From the NCBI RefSeq assembly GCF_003391055.1, contig NZ_QUAJ01000013.1, positions 1 to 64,000 of the forward strand: a DNA stretch of 64,000 bases, given 5' to 3'. Source of the DNA: Psychrilyobacter piezotolerans. Its GTDB lineage: Bacteria; Fusobacteriota; Fusobacteriia; Fusobacteriales; Fusobacteriaceae. The notes beneath the pieces were generated by a model. It made no database searches. It saw only the letters and a list, made by a program, of their open reading frames with translations, and was not told where the DNA came from. The translations under genes were made by a program, and so were the position numbers. Positions 63,831 to 64,000 of this stretch are shown here, piece by piece (position 1 is the stretch's first letter; each line of letters begins with the position of its first letter).

Positions 63831-64000
63831 ATGTCAGTAAAAGTAGCAATAAATGGTTTTGGAAGAATTGGAAGGTTAGCGTTAAGAGTGATGGAAGATG
63901 ACCCCGAATTTGAGGTAGTAGCAATAAATAGTATGAGTGGACCGGAGACTGCAGCATACCTGTTAAAATATGATACTGCCCAGGGAAGATTCAAAGAAGA
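63831..64000 (+). CDS. gap: glyceraldehyde-3-phosphate dehydrogenase, 5' part
   Basis: The first 56 codons are inside the window: [20 protein letters not shown] gives the NAD-binding GxGxxG motif, and [12 protein letters not shown] is the family's LKYDS-type segment. It oxidises glyceraldehyde-3-phosphate in glycolysis. The chain runs off the right edge. AGGGGGA precedes the ATG. Confidence 0.96.
   Translation, partial: MSVKVAINGFGRIGRLALRVMEDDPEFEVVAINSMSGPETAAYLLKYDTAQGRFKE

Overview
The window looks like chromosome of a low-GC anaerobe with an outer membrane, most likely a member of the Fusobacteriota and probably of the marine Psychrilyobacter/Ilyobacter/Propionigenium type. The reasons are AT-rich DNA with Clostridium-like amino-acid fermentation genes (Stickland D-proline reductase, iron-sulfur serine dehydratase, ion-pumping pyrophosphatase) next to Gram-negative envelope genes (TolC/RND efflux, secretin, MipA/OmpV porin-like protein). 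The genus is inference. Almost all genes are on the + strand; the exceptions are the XRE-cupin regulator, asnA with its leader, the OmpV-like gene and a fragment at the left edge. No tRNA or rRNA genes, CRISPR array or complete insertion sequence was seen.

Layout. 0.3-5.5 kb: K+-dependent membrane pyrophosphatase, then dnaG-rpoD. 5.6-9.0 kb: serine module (XRE-cupin regulator, orphan PTS IIC-type carrier, L-serine dehydratase). 9.2-12.2 kb: a divergent sigma-70 protein, a Nif3-like protein, a small exported protein and RNase P RNA. 12.6-20.9 kb: a HAD phosphatase, then a signalling block with an EAL protein, a GGDEF protein, a DUF1622 protein, and a tightly overlapping trio of corrinoid protein, MtaA/UroD-like protein and DUF1638-like-GAF-PAS-GGDEF protein. 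21.1-27.9 kb: TetR-controlled TolC/adaptor/RND efflux system with a PII-like protein. 28.2-32.8 kb: an NtrC-type regulator lacking the sigma-54 loop, a PpiD/SurA-like foldase and enolase. 33.0-40.4 kb: a hybrid type IV pilus/type II secretion cluster (prepilin peptidase, three minor pseudopilins, PilM-N-O-P-like, secretin). 40.5-41.8 kb: asnA with an apparent Asn-rich leader-peptide attenuator. 42.0-48.4 kb: prfA, a prmC with a doubled N-terminal domain, hflK-hflC, queA, rsmD. 48.7-55.6 kb: OPA-family transporter, OmpV-like protein, a 1135-residue RelE-like/UvrD/TPR/ankyrin protein, xseB, ispA. 55.9-63.4 kb: complete D-proline reductase cluster prdC-A-(CBO2463-like)-B-D-E-F plus a TauE/SafE-type permease, with in-frame UGA (selenocysteine) codons in prdC and prdB. 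At the right edge the gap gene begins.

How the genes work together. Serine is deaminated to pyruvate. Proline is racemised and reduced as an electron sink through the RnfC-like PrdC. The pyrophosphatase links biosynthetic PPi to the ion gradient, and enolase and GAPDH represent glycolysis. The most unusual items are the asnA leader with 12 consecutive Asn codons, the corrinoid/methyltransferase-like pair coupled to a diguanylate cyclase, and the toxin-fold/helicase/ankyrin fusion. Several intergenic regions carry diverged dispersed repeats whose downstream edge often supplies the Shine-Dalgarno sequence of the next gene.
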